NCBI GenBank assembly: GCA_964625335.1
Contig: CAZVBE010000004.1
Span: forward strand, 1 to 64,000
Source of the DNA: CAZGUG01 sp964625335
Lineage (GTDB): Bacteria; Bacillota; Clostridia; Ch29
Reading direction: 5' to 3'
Length of the DNA stretch: 64,000 nucleotides
The translations under genes were made by a program, and so were the position numbers. The notes under the pieces are model-generated. The model was not told the origin of the DNA and did no database searches. It was given only the letters and a program-made list of their open reading frames with translations. Shown here piece after piece: positions 1 through 8,571 of this stretch; within the stretch, counting starts at the first letter, position 1; each line of letters begins with the position of its first letter.

Positions 1-146
1 AGCCTACCATGCGGCCCTCTCACCGATCAACCCGGCTTTCGCGGCATAAACGCTTGTATCAAGCCTAGACCATAGGCTTACAAAAATGTTACCGAGGAAT
101 TTACACACTAATTTGGGCTTGACTCCCGAGATGATGGAGGATTAAA

Positions 147-959
147 ATGGCGTTTACAAGACATGACCGGGAAGGCCTGGTATATTTTACTATACCATCC
201 TTTGACGAAACCCGGCTTACAAAGCACTGTTTTAGTACAAGGACAGGCGGTTGCAGTAATGGCTTGATTAAGGGACTAAACCTCGGATTTTCAAGACCGG
301 ATGCCCGGGAAAATGTAATTGCTAATTTTGAGAAACTGTGCAGCGTATTGGAGATAAGAAAGGAAAGCCTGGTGTTATCCCACCAGGTACATGGGAAGAA
401 CATCAGGACAGTTACGCGGGAGGATTCCGGCAAAGGCATATGGAGAGATACCGATATTAAGAATACCGACGGGCTTATAACCGACGACAAAGGGGTGACT
501 CTTACTACCTTTTATGCCGATTGTGTGCCCCTTTTCTTTCTGGATCCGGTAAATAAGGCCATCGGACTGACCCATGCCGGATGGAAGGGTACGGTTGCGG
601 GAATAGCGGGGGAGACAGTATTAAAGATGTACGAAACCTTTGGTTCAAAGCCGGAGGATATCCTAGTCGGAATAGGACCTTCGATATGCAGGGATTGTTA
701 TGAGGTGGATACCCCGGTTATCTCAAAGCTTAAAGAGAATTTGGAAAACTGGGGAGATGTCACAACTTCCTTGGGTAAGGACAAATACCTGTTGGATTTA
801 CAGCAGACAAACAGGGCCGTGCTGGACGGGCATGGTATAAGGGAAAAGAATGTGACTGACAGCGGTTGGTGTACCAGGTGCAGCCGTGAATTGTTTTTTT
901 CCTACAGAAGGGAAGGGAAAAATACAGGAAGCCTGGCTGCCCTTTTGCAGCTGGTTTGA
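147..959 (+). CDS. pgeF: Peptidoglycan editing factor PgeF (laccase-domain, YlmD/YfiH family)
   Basis: A 270-residue single-domain cytoplasmic protein of the multicopper-polyphenol-oxidase/YfiH family. Members act on purine nucleosides, and in E. coli PgeF keeps wrongly built muropeptide precursors out of peptidoglycan. The metal-site motifs are visible: HQVHG near residues 79-83, the Cys of ADCVP near 126 and HAGW near 143-146. The length is normal for the family. The ATG follows GGAGG by about seven bases. A strong terminator follows, so it is separated from the sporulation cluster downstream. In many Firmicutes ylmD sits beside sepF, whereas here it is about 14 kb away from it. The assignment is firm; the substrate is inferred from the family. 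Confidence 0.93.
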   Translation: MAFTRHDREGLVYFTIPSFDETRLTKHCFSTRTGGCSNGLIKGLNLGFSRPDARENVIANFEKLCSVLEIRKESLVLSHQVHGKNIRTVTREDSGKGIWRDTDIKNTDGLITDDKGVTLTTFYADCVPLFFLDPVNKAIGLTHAGWKGTVAGIAGETVLKMYETFGSKPEDILVGIGPSICRDCYEVDTPVISKLKENLENWGDVTTSLGKDKYLLDLQQTNRAVLDGHGIREKNVTDSGWCTRCSRELFFSYRREGKNTGSLAALLQLV

Positions 960-970
960 AAGAAACATGA

Positions 971-1002
971 AGGTGGAGAATAGGTTCTCCTCCTTTTTTT
1001 TT
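971..1002 (+). terminator. Rho-independent terminator after pgeF
   Basis: The stem GGAGAA / TTCTCC (975-980 and 985-990), extended by flanking G and C pairs, has a four-base loop and is followed by a run of ten T residues. It closes the pgeF transcript. Confidence 0.85.
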
Positions 1003-1111
1003 GTTGCAGCAACTGTAAGGTTGATATCAGCCTTCCATGCCCCGCTTATGAATAGATTTTTTTGGACGAGGGAAGTCTAAATATTGAAATACTTAAGAAT
1101 GGGGTGAGGAA

Positions 1112-1807
1112 ATGCCGGTAGGTTTGGTAATATTGGTATTTGTGTCTGTACTTATACTGCTGGGAGTTGCCCACAGGGTGCTTGACAGGTTAAGACTGAC
1201 AGACGGTGGTGCCCTTGCAGTAATTGCGGCAATTCTGGTTGGAACCTTTATACCCGATATAGGCATCACAGAGAATGTAGCTGTTAATATTGGAGGGGCG
1301 CTGATACCAATAGCTCTTGCAGTATATCTGTTTATTAAGGCCGGTACTGCCAAAGAAAGGACCCGGGCAGTTGTTGCCGCTGTGGCAGCAGGGGCAGCGG
1401 TATATGGTCTAAGCAAGTTTTTACCCGCCGGGCCCGAAGAGAATCAGTTTATGAATTATAACTACCTTTATGCGCTGATAGGGGGAGGAATAGCTTATCT
1501 GCTTGGAAGGTCCAGAAGGTCCGCATTTATAGCAGGCATTATGGCTATAATTTTAAGTGACCTTGTACAGGCGGTGGTAAACTGGTATACCGGAATTCCG
1601 GGAAGGACAGTTTTCGGCGGCGCAGGCGCCTTTGACGCAACCATAATAGCCGGGGTTTTTGCTGTAGTTCTCGCGGAGGTTGTAGGGGAGACCAGGGAAA
1701 AAATGCAGGGTGGAACCGACAGGAAGGATATGGCCTTTGAGGACGGGGAGTTTGTTGAAAACAAAGACAAAATGCAAAGGAACGGCGGGGATACTGATGA
1801 GAAATAA
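1112..1807 (+). CDS. DUF1614 family membrane protein, first gene of a sporulation cluster
   Basis: A 231-residue protein with about seven hydrophobic segments and a charged, hydrophilic tail of roughly 40 residues. It resembles the DUF1614 family, which has no known biochemical function. The tail begins near residue 190, after the last membrane helix. The ATG has GGTGAGG upstream. The stop lies 11 bases inside the next gene, a SpoIIP-like amidase, which implies translational coupling. The neighbours (SpoIIP-like, YIEGIA, capping subunit) suggest a role at a spore membrane, possibly as a channel or scaffold. That role is inference from context only. Confidence 0.8.
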   Translation: MPVGLVILVFVSVLILLGVAHRVLDRLRLTDGGALAVIAAILVGTFIPDIGITENVAVNIGGALIPIALAVYLFIKAGTAKERTRAVVAAVAAGAAVYGLSKFLPAGPEENQFMNYNYLYALIGGGIAYLLGRSRRSAFIAGIMAIILSDLVQAVVNWYTGIPGRTVFGGAGAFDATIIAGVFAVVLAEVVGETREKMQGGTDRKDMAFEDGEFVENKDKMQRNGGDTDEK

Positions 1808-2912
1808 ATGCAAAGGGTTTATATCTGTGTTTGTTATAGCACTATTACTCATTGGCATGGAGGCATACGCTGATACACAGGGATTTGAGCACAGCAATAA
1901 AGGATATTTCGAGGTTTTCGAAAAGGGTACCGGAAACGAAGTTTTTGCCACATCATGGGAAGTAGATGTAGGCGACAGATATCACAGTGCCGACAATAAG
2001 ATGTATGAAATCGTTGAAGTGGACCAGGAAAACAGGAAAGCCTTTGCTGAGTTTATTGAAGACATAAAAATGCCCGAGATTGATGAAATCTTTGTTACCG
2101 AAACTCTGCAGACTGCCAAAAAAGACAGAAAGGTATCTCTATATTTCAGTCATAATGCGGAGTCCTATGTGCCAACCGATGGTACCGACAGCAAATCCGG
2201 AAACGGCGGAATAATAAAAGTCGGAGAAGCATTTAAGAAAGGTTTTAATAAATACGGGGTAGAAACAGTAATAAACAAAACTTCCCATGAGCCCCACGAT
2301 GCCAACTCCTATGTCCGTTCGCGGAGGACGGCCACCCGGCTGCTGCAGGACGGACCTGATGCCATATTTGATATCCATCGGGATGCTATACCAAAAGAAC
2401 ACTATATAGATACAATAAACGATACCCCCGTGGCCAAGGTTAGAATCGTCCTGGGCAGGAGAAATCAAAACCTCAAGGTGAACGAGGAATTAGCGCAGAA
2501 GATTAAAGCCATATCCGATAAAACCCATCCGGGTTTTGTTAAGGATATATTCTATGCGAGGGGTAACTACAACCAGGACCTTGCACCCAGGGTGCTTTTG
2601 TTTGAGTTTGGCACCCACGAGCATACCAGGGACAGGGCGGAGAACGGTGCAGAAATCTTCGCTGAAATTGTTACAAAGGCATTATACGGGGGACAGACAG
2701 CCAAGGGAGAACAGGTGCAGGGTGAGCAGGACAGCAGTGAAGGGTCGGGGTCGGGGATTATATGGATTGTGGCGATTGCCGGGCTGGGAGGTTTGGGCTA
2801 TTTATTCCTAAGTACAGGAGGGAAAGAGATAAAGTCCAAGGTAAAGGGTTTTGCCAAAAAAGAATTCGGCAGCTTTCTTGCCAGAAGAAACAAAAAGGAT
2901 GGCAGGCGGTAA
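1797..2912 (+). CDS. spoIIP: SpoIIP-type sporulation amidase/endopeptidase with C-terminal membrane anchor
   Basis: A 371-residue protein with an N-terminal signal-like segment (about residues 8-25), a SpoIIP catalytic domain (about 110-298) and a second hydrophobic helix near 321-339 followed by a very basic tail. SpoIIP cleaves peptidoglycan during engulfment together with SpoIID and SpoIIM. Zinc-site residues are seen: H119 and E122 in SHNAESY, H194 in DIHRDA and E270 in LFEFG. The start is set at 1797; an upstream in-frame ATG has no support, and this start overlaps the previous gene by 11 bases. The C-terminal anchor is unusual, because B. subtilis SpoIIP is anchored at its N-terminus. 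It could be a second, specialised SpoIIP paralogue. Confidence 0.85.
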   Translation: MRNKCKGFISVFVIALLLIGMEAYADTQGFEHSNKGYFEVFEKGTGNEVFATSWEVDVGDRYHSADNKMYEIVEVDQENRKAFAEFIEDIKMPEIDEIFVTETLQTAKKDRKVSLYFSHNAESYVPTDGTDSKSGNGGIIKVGEAFKKGFNKYGVETVINKTSHEPHDANSYVRSRRTATRLLQDGPDAIFDIHRDAIPKEHYIDTINDTPVAKVRIVLGRRNQNLKVNEELAQKIKAISDKTHPGFVKDIFYARGNYNQDLAPRVLLFEFGTHEHTRDRAENGAEIFAEIVTKALYGGQTAKGEQVQGEQDSSEGSGSGIIWIVAIAGLGGLGYLFLSTGGKEIKSKVKGFAKKEFGSFLARRNKKDGRR

Positions 2913-2916
2913 GCCA

Positions 2917-3810
2917 ATGGAAAACTACGGCCGAATTCTAGTATCCGGGATAGCGGTGGGAAGCATTGGACGGCTTTTACTCTTAAGGGTTGACTATAGG
3001 CAGTATCCCAGTTTCCCCAGAGGCTATGTTACGCACCTGGTGCTGGGCATTATTGCCGCCGCCCTTGGAGCAATAGCCGTCCCCGCCCTTGCGGAAAAGG
3101 AATACACGGCGGTCACCTTTCTTGCACTGGCTGCGCAGCAATTCCGGGAAATAAGGAGCATGGAACGGGACAGCCTGGACCGGGTTGACGGGACCGAGCT
3201 TGTACCAAGGGGCTCGGATTACATAGAGGATATAGCAAAGACCTTTGAGGCCAGAAACTACATCGCAATGGTTACCGCACTGACGGTCAGCCTCACCGTA
3301 TATCTGTCCGGGAATATCATTTCCGGGCTGTTGGCGGGTACTATGGTTTTTTTAAGCATACTACTCTCGCTTAAGGGCGAAAAAATCGGAGACATTGCCC
3401 ATGTTATCAAAGCGGAAATTAGCTTTGATGGTCCTCTCCTTATGGTTGACGGTGTAGTTCTGATGAATATAGGCCTTCCGAAGGTAAGGCAGAAGTATCT
3501 CACCCGGGCTTTGGCGGTAAGGATTATACCCAGGGACGACAATGCAAGGGCTACCCTTGGTAATATAGGGCAGAGGCAGGCGTTGGCGCATAATGCAGCT
3601 ATCCAGTTGGGAATTAGAAAGGATGTGGATGAGCCGGAGTTCACACCTATTGCGAGAAGAAATACCGAAAGCGGAGATATAGTTCTCGCAATATTTGCCA
3701 TGGAACCGGATATTGAATGTCTTGTGGAAGCGATAAAACAGACACCGGTATTGGAAAGTTCAAAAAGAAAGCCTTTAGATTCTCCTGCCGGCAGAAAGGC
3801 TGCGGATTAG
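2917..3810 (+). CDS. YIEGIA family membrane protein
   Basis: A 297-residue protein with hydrophobic segments near residues 7-22, 40-62 and 120-155 and a soluble C-terminal half. It contains YIEDIA near residue 105, a one-residue variant of the hexapeptide that names the YIEGIA family, which is known mainly from spore-forming Clostridia. The function is unknown. The start at 2917 lies eight bases after AGGCGG and five bases beyond the spoIIP stop; an in-frame ATG at 2899 is an alternative. It is followed by the small gene annotated in this family as its capping complex subunit, so the two products probably form one complex. Confidence 0.82.
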   Translation: MENYGRILVSGIAVGSIGRLLLLRVDYRQYPSFPRGYVTHLVLGIIAAALGAIAVPALAEKEYTAVTFLALAAQQFREIRSMERDSLDRVDGTELVPRGSDYIEDIAKTFEARNYIAMVTALTVSLTVYLSGNIISGLLAGTMVFLSILLSLKGEKIGDIAHVIKAEISFDGPLLMVDGVVLMNIGLPKVRQKYLTRALAVRIIPRDDNARATLGNIGQRQALAHNAAIQLGIRKDVDEPEFTPIARRNTESGDIVLAIFAMEPDIECLVEAIKQTPVLESSKRKPLDSPAGRKAAD

Positions 3811-3820
3811 AGGTGGACAA

Positions 3821-4015
3821 ATGGATACCAGGCTTAATGAAGTTATTCTTGCAATAGTGACAACCGACAGTGAAAGGGTTATCCACTCATCCGCCCCGGT
3901 ATTCTACGCCCGGGACGAAGAGGAGAGGGAAAGGGTGGCGTTGTTGCTGTCAAAAATAACACTGGGTATGGTGCATGATTTGGCAAATGGATGTTTTGTA
4001 ATAGTGAAACACTAG
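3821..4015 (+). CDS. Capping complex subunit for YIEGIA
   Basis: A 64-residue soluble protein with no signal peptide. Its size, position ten bases after the YIEGIA gene and sequence character match the small partner named capping complex subunit for YIEGIA. Its biochemical role has not been established to my knowledge. The ATG follows GAGGTGG. A hairpin follows the stop codon, so this is probably the last gene of the DUF1614-SpoIIP-YIEGIA operon. Confidence 0.78.
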   Translation: MDTRLNEVILAIVTTDSERVIHSSAPVFYARDEEERERVALLLSKITLGMVHDLANGCFVIVKH

Positions 4016-4031
4016 AGGGAAAAGTGCCTGC

Positions 4032-4070
4032 GGGATTCCGTGCTCGTAAAAAGAATGCGGAATCCCTTTG
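4032..4070 (+). terminator. Hairpin, probable terminator of the YIEGIA operon
   Basis: A nine-base perfect inverted repeat, GGGATTCCG (4032-4040) with CGGAATCCC (4058-4066), encloses 17 bases. Only a short T run follows, so termination may be weak or the hairpin may have another role. Confidence 0.5.
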
Positions 4071-4108
4071 CATTATTGCGGAAAAATGGCATAATAGGTG
4101 TATGCATT

Positions 4109-4133
4109 TCACAAAGGGTTTTTGTGATATAAT
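4109..4133 (+). promoter_or_regulatory. Extended -10 promoter overlapped by a TCACAAA/TTTGTGA palindrome
   Basis: TGATATAAT (4125-4133) is an extended -10 element that reads toward the DUF512-der-plsY-gpsA operon. Immediately upstream and overlapping it is a seven-base inverted repeat, TCACAAA (4109-4115) and TTTGTGA (4121-4127), spaced by five bases and filling the -35 to -10 spacer. That is a typical repressor position. The regulator is unknown. Confidence 0.5.
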
Positions 4134-4166
4134 ATTAGCAGCAGGTACTAAATGGAGGTAATATCC

Positions 4167-5492
4167 ATGGTGCAAAGGGCGCATATTATTAAAACAGTTG
4201 AAGCAGGCAGCATAGCTGAGGAAATGAATGTCCGGCCCGGGGACGTGCTGCTGGAAATAAACAAAAGCCCGGTACAGGACATTATCGAATACAAATATCT
4301 TATCAACGAGGAATACATAGAAGTGCTAATCCAAAAACCATCCGGTGAGCAGTGGTTGCTCGAGATAGACAAAGAATTCCATGAGGACTTAGGTCTGGTA
4401 TTTGAAACGGGGCTTATGGACCTGGGGAAAAGATGCAAAAATAAATGCATGTTTTGCTTTATTGACCAATTGCCGGGGGGTATGAGAGAGAGCCTGTACT
4501 TTAAGGATGACGATTCAAGGCTGTCCTTCCTGCAGGGGAATTTTATATCACTTACAAACCTGGAAACCGAAGACATAGACAGGATAATAAAATACAGAAT
4601 AAGTCCGCTTAATATATCGGTACACACAACCGAGCCGCAGTTAAGGTCAAAGCTTCTAGGAAACCCCAAGGCCGGCGAGGCAATAAAACTGATGTCCTTG
4701 TTTTTGGAACACGGCCTTGTACTGAATTGTCAGATAGTGCTGTGTCCCGGACTAAACGACGGGCAGCACCTGGAAAAGTCCCTCCGAGACCTTGAGAGTA
4801 TGGGGCGGGGCATAGATAGTATAGGGGTGGTGCCGGTTGGGATTACCAAATACAGGGAGGGGCTTTATCCACTTAAATACTTCAATAAAGAAGATGCAAA
4901 CAATGCGTTAAACATTGTCGGTAAATGGCAAAAACGTTTTTTGCACCGTTACGGGAGCAGGATTGTGTACGCTGCCGACGAATTATACCTTAAGGCGGGA
5001 TTACCCCTTCCGGCGGCCGGGGCCTATGAACATTTCCCGCAGCTGGAAAACGGAATAGGGATGATGGCGCTATTTAGGGAGCAGTTCGAAAGTCAGTATA
5101 AAATGACGGCCTGGGATAAGCAAAGGCCCCGGAAGGTCTCGGTGGCTACGGGACAGGCGGCCTATGGATTCGTGAAAAAAATTACAGCCATGATAGAAGG
5201 ATCTGCGGCACATTTAAAGGCGGATGTGTACCCGATAACCAATAACTTTTTTGGAGAAACTATTGACGTGGCGGGACTTGTAACAGGCCGGGACCTGATA
5301 AACCAGCTGGCTGGAATCAATCTAGGGGACAAATTGCTGATTCCGCAAAGCATGCTCAAATCCGGGGAAGATATTTTCCTGGATGATATATCAGTAACCG
5401 AAGTTCAGGGCCGACTGAATACCAAGGTGGAAATATGCCAGGTACACGGCGGAGAATTTTTGCGAAAAATAGTCCGGGAGGAAGAAGTATGA
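4167..5492 (+). CDS. DUF512 radical SAM protein with N-terminal PDZ-like domain
   Basis: A 441-residue cytoplasmic protein. Residues 1-70 resemble a PDZ-like domain, and a radical SAM cluster motif follows with C90, C94 and C97 (CKNKCMFC), then a C-terminal DUF512 region. The family is conserved in Clostridia directly upstream of der; its substrate is unknown. The start is placed at 4167, because the in-frame ATG at 4152 overlaps the ribosome site GGAGGTA (4154-4160), which is correctly spaced for 4167. The last four bases overlap the der start (ATGA), indicating coupled translation. Confidence 0.88.
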   Translation: MVQRAHIIKTVEAGSIAEEMNVRPGDVLLEINKSPVQDIIEYKYLINEEYIEVLIQKPSGEQWLLEIDKEFHEDLGLVFETGLMDLGKRCKNKCMFCFIDQLPGGMRESLYFKDDDSRLSFLQGNFISLTNLETEDIDRIIKYRISPLNISVHTTEPQLRSKLLGNPKAGEAIKLMSLFLEHGLVLNCQIVLCPGLNDGQHLEKSLRDLESMGRGIDSIGVVPVGITKYREGLYPLKYFNKEDANNALNIVGKWQKRFLHRYGSRIVYAADELYLKAGLPLPAAGAYEHFPQLENGIGMMALFREQFESQYKMTAWDKQRPRKVSVATGQAAYGFVKKITAMIEGSAAHLKADVYPITNNFFGETIDVAGLVTGRDLINQLAGINLGDKLLIPQSMLKSGEDIFLDDISVTEVQGRLNTKVEICQVHGGEFLRKIVREEEV

Positions 5493-6817
5493 CAAAACCT
5501 ATAGTGGCGATAGTGGGAAGGCCTAATGTGGGAAAGTCCACTTTTTTCAATAAGATTGCGGGAAGAAGGATTTCAATAGTGGAGGATACCCCTGGCGTTA
5601 CAAGGGATAGAATTTATGCGGATGTTGAATGGCTTGAGCATAAATTTGTTCTTATAGATACCGGCGGTATTGAATTTTCAACCGATAACGTTATTTTGGA
5701 GCAGATGAGGATACAATCCCAGATTGCAATAGATACGGCAGATGTTATTCTTTTTATGGTGGATGTGCGGGAAGGCATCACTTCAACCGATTATGAAGTG
5801 GCGGATATCCTGAGGAAAACACGAAAGCCGGTACTGCTTGTGTGCAATAAGGTGGATTCGAAAAAAATGGAGGACGATGCATACGAATTCTATAAACTGG
5901 GACTTGGGAGCCCCATACCGATATCCTCCGGGCAGCAGCTTGGGCTTGGGGACCTGTTAGATGAAGTGGTGGACAGATTTCCCGTTGCCAAAGAACAGGA
6001 GAAGGATGAGGACGTTACAAGGGTTGCCATATTAGGTAAGCCCAATGTTGGCAAGTCGTCACTGATAAACAGATTTTTGGGTGAAGAAAGGGTGATAGTC
6101 AGCGACAGGCCGGGAACCACCAGGGATGCCATAGACACCCCCTTTAGGGTTGGCGAAAGGGAATATGTCCTTATCGACACCGCCGGCATCAGAAGGAAAA
6201 GCCGTATTGAGGATAAAGTAGAGAGGTATAGCGTTATAAGGGCACTGACGGCGGTGACCAGGAGTGATATAAGCCTTCTTGTTATAGATGCCTGCGAAGG
6301 CCCCACCGAACAGGATACCAAGATAGCCGGACATATACACGAGGAAGGCAAGGGCTGTATAGTGGTGGTTAATAAATGGGACCTGGTGGAAAAACAAACT
6401 AATACCTCGGAAGAATACAAAAAGAGTATAAGAACCAAGCTTGCCTTTATTGACTATGCGCCGGTTGTCTTTGTGTCGGCGAAGACAGGACAGAGGGTGG
6501 GCAAAATACTCGATTTGGTGGATGCAATATCCGGCCAGGCAGCCCTGAGGGTTTCCACAGGGGTGCTAAACGACGTAATAGGTGAAGCCACCCTTATGAA
6601 CCAACCCCCTTCGGATAAGGGGAAAAGGCTTAAGATTTATTACGGTACGCAGTTTGCAGTTAAACCTCCAACCTTCGCACTGTTTGTTAACGATAAAAAG
6701 TTAATGCATTTTTCCTATCTGCGATACATCGAAAACCAGCTGAGGGAGGCCTTCGGGTTTGAAGGAACACCAATAAGAATAGTTGTCAGGGAAAGGGAAA
6801 GAAAAGGAGGGGTTTAG
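5489..6817 (+). CDS. der: Ribosome-associated GTPase Der (EngA)
   Basis: A 442-residue essential GTPase for 50S ribosomal subunit assembly. It has two tandem G domains with P-loops GRPNVGKST (about residues 10-18) and GKPNVGKSS (about 183-190), switch DTPG and DTAG motifs and NKxD motifs, then a KH-like C-terminal domain. The start at 5489 follows GGGAGG and overlaps the preceding stop by four bases. It is followed after three bases by plsY, the usual clostridial order. No anomalies were seen. Confidence 0.97.
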   Translation: MTKPIVAIVGRPNVGKSTFFNKIAGRRISIVEDTPGVTRDRIYADVEWLEHKFVLIDTGGIEFSTDNVILEQMRIQSQIAIDTADVILFMVDVREGITSTDYEVADILRKTRKPVLLVCNKVDSKKMEDDAYEFYKLGLGSPIPISSGQQLGLGDLLDEVVDRFPVAKEQEKDEDVTRVAILGKPNVGKSSLINRFLGEERVIVSDRPGTTRDAIDTPFRVGEREYVLIDTAGIRRKSRIEDKVERYSVIRALTAVTRSDISLLVIDACEGPTEQDTKIAGHIHEEGKGCIVVVNKWDLVEKQTNTSEEYKKSIRTKLAFIDYAPVVFVSAKTGQRVGKILDLVDAISGQAALRVSTGVLNDVIGEATLMNQPPSDKGKRLKIYYGTQFAVKPPTFALFVNDKKLMHFSYLRYIENQLREAFGFEGTPIRIVVRERERKGGV

Positions 6818-6820
6818 CCT

Positions 6821-7429
6821 ATGATTATAATTGCCTCGGCTGTGACGGGATATCTTCTTGGCAATATAAACGGAGCGTACATAGTAGGAAGACTGGCAGG
6901 AGGTATTGACATAAGGGAACACGGAAGCAAAAATGCCGGCGCAACCAACGTAAACAGGGTATTGGGCAGTAAACCCGCAATACTTGCCCTTGCTATAGAC
7001 CTCCTCAAGGGAGTGGCAGCGGTGATTATGGGAAAGCTGCTCTATAGCGGGGATATGGGAGCTATCGCAGCCGGAATTGCGGTTGTCTGCGGGCATAATT
7101 GGCCTTATTTCTTAAAATTTAAAGGCGGTAAAGGCATAGCCACTTCGCTGGGCGTATTGATTAGTCTTGACTACCGGGTTGCACTTATACTTATTGCAGC
7201 CGGTATACTGATAATAATAACTACCCGGTATGTATCCCTCGCCTCGGTAGTCTGTGCAGCATTTTATCCGGTATTGGTAGTTGCCTATAAACTGTCGGTC
7301 GAAATGATAGTCTTTTCAATTGCAATAAGCGTTTTTGCTCTTTTAAGGCATAAAGAAAACATAAAAAGATTGCTTGCTGGAAAGGAATCAAAAATCAGTA
7401 TAAAACTAACACCAAAAAAGGGGGACTAG
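6821..7429 (+). CDS. plsY: Glycerol-3-phosphate acyltransferase PlsY
   Basis: A 202-residue integral membrane acyltransferase that moves the acyl group of acyl-phosphate to glycerol-3-phosphate, the first step of phospholipid synthesis. It has about five transmembrane helices with the conserved loops GSKNAGATN (near residues 35-43), HNWP and KGGKGIAT (near 100-108). The ATG is preceded by AGGAGG. Its acyl-phosphate substrate is made by PlsX, encoded at 62995. The adjacent gpsA supplies the glycerol-3-phosphate. Confidence 0.96.
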   Translation: MIIIASAVTGYLLGNINGAYIVGRLAGGIDIREHGSKNAGATNVNRVLGSKPAILALAIDLLKGVAAVIMGKLLYSGDMGAIAAGIAVVCGHNWPYFLKFKGGKGIATSLGVLISLDYRVALILIAAGILIIITTRYVSLASVVCAAFYPVLVVAYKLSVEMIVFSIAISVFALLRHKENIKRLLAGKESKISIKLTPKKGD

Positions 7430-7433
7430 CGGA

Positions 7434-8456
7434 ATGAGCGCAAAAATAGCTGTAGTGGGAGCAGGCAGTTGGGGTACAGCCCTGGCAACGGTGCTTGATG
7501 GAAAAGGTATTAAACTCAATCTGTGGATTCGTGAAGAGGACCTGCTTGAAGTGGTTAAAGATACCCGGGAGAATACCATGTATCTGCCGGGAGTTAAACT
7601 TGGCGGTAACATAAACCCAATGGGGGATATGGAGGAGTGCATTTCCGGATGCGAAACTGTTATATTTTCGGTACCCTCCCACGTTGTAAGGGATGTTGCG
7701 GGATCCATAGCTCCTTCTATTCAACGGTCGCAAAGAATTGTAAACGTGGCCAAGGGTTTGGATACCGGTACCTTGAAACGCCTGTCCCAGGTATTACAGG
7801 AAGCATTACCGGACAACAAAGTGGCGGTAATGTCGGGACCCAGCCATGCGGAAGAAGTGGGTAAGGGTATACCCACTACGGTGGTTGCGGCCAGTCCCGA
7901 CAGGGAAATGGCAGAGTATGTGCAAAACCTGTTTATGGCCCCTGCATTCAGGGTTTATACAAACCCCGATATAACAGGAGTGGAGATGGGAGGCGCATTA
8001 AAGAATGTTATAGCGCTTGGGGCAGGTATTTCGGATGGCCTGGGATACGGCGACAATACAAAGGCAGCCCTTATGACCAGGGGAATAGTCGAAATAGCAA
8101 GACTGGGTGTAAAGATGGGCGCAAAGGCTGCCACCTTTGCCGGGCTTTCCGGGATAGGAGACCTGATAGTAACCTGTACCAGCATGCACAGCAGGAACAG
8201 GAGGGCCGGAATTCAGATAGGACAGGGTAAAACCCTGGAGGAAGTGCTTGGGGGCACCCATATGGTGGTCGAAGGCGTGAAATCCACCCAGGCGGCCTAT
8301 GAGTTGTCGGTGCTTCACGGTATAGAAATGCCCATAACAAGGGAACTGTACAATGTACTGTTTGAAGGGGCAGATGTAAGGAAGTCGGTTGAAAACCTGA
8401 TGTTAAGAAGCAAGACCCATGAGACAGAAGAGATAGTGGAAGGATGGCAGGTATAA
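7434..8456 (+). CDS. gpsA: NAD(P)-dependent glycerol-3-phosphate dehydrogenase
   Basis: A 340-residue cytoplasmic enzyme that reduces dihydroxyacetone phosphate to sn-glycerol-3-phosphate for phospholipid synthesis. It has a Rossmann nucleotide-binding motif GAGSWGTA near residues 9-16 and the family segments SGPSHAEEV and GALKNVIALGAG, which include the catalytic lysine. The length is usual. It lies four bases after plsY in one operon and is followed by a terminator that separates it from spoIVA. Confidence 0.96.
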   Translation: MSAKIAVVGAGSWGTALATVLDGKGIKLNLWIREEDLLEVVKDTRENTMYLPGVKLGGNINPMGDMEECISGCETVIFSVPSHVVRDVAGSIAPSIQRSQRIVNVAKGLDTGTLKRLSQVLQEALPDNKVAVMSGPSHAEEVGKGIPTTVVAASPDREMAEYVQNLFMAPAFRVYTNPDITGVEMGGALKNVIALGAGISDGLGYGDNTKAALMTRGIVEIARLGVKMGAKAATFAGLSGIGDLIVTCTSMHSRNRRAGIQIGQGKTLEEVLGGTHMVVEGVKSTQAAYELSVLHGIEMPITRELYNVLFEGADVRKSVENLMLRSKTHETEEIVEGWQV

Positions 8457-8463
8457 AGATTTG

Positions 8464-8494
8464 AGCTCCGGGAGAACCCCGGGGCTTAATTTTT
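8464..8494 (+). terminator. Rho-independent terminator after gpsA
   Basis: The stem AGCTCCGGG (8464-8472) pairs with CCCGGGGCT (8478-8486), with one G-U pair, and is followed by TAATTTTT. It ends the DUF512-der-plsY-gpsA transcript. Confidence 0.85.
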
Positions 8495-8515
8495 AGTAAT
8501 AATACCTTTTTTCAC

Positions 8516-8547
8516 TCATATATATATAATGTTAATGCATGTTCAAT
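8516..8547 (+). promoter_or_regulatory. Candidate sigma-E promoter of spoIVA
   Basis: TCATATA (8516-8522) and CATGTTCAAT (8538-8547), separated by 15 bases, partly resemble the -35 and -10 elements used by the mother-cell factor sigma-E. spoIVA is a sigma-E gene in B. subtilis. The -10 match is imperfect. Confidence 0.35.
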
Positions 8548-8571
8548 TTAGTATAAGGAGGGATAAAAGGG

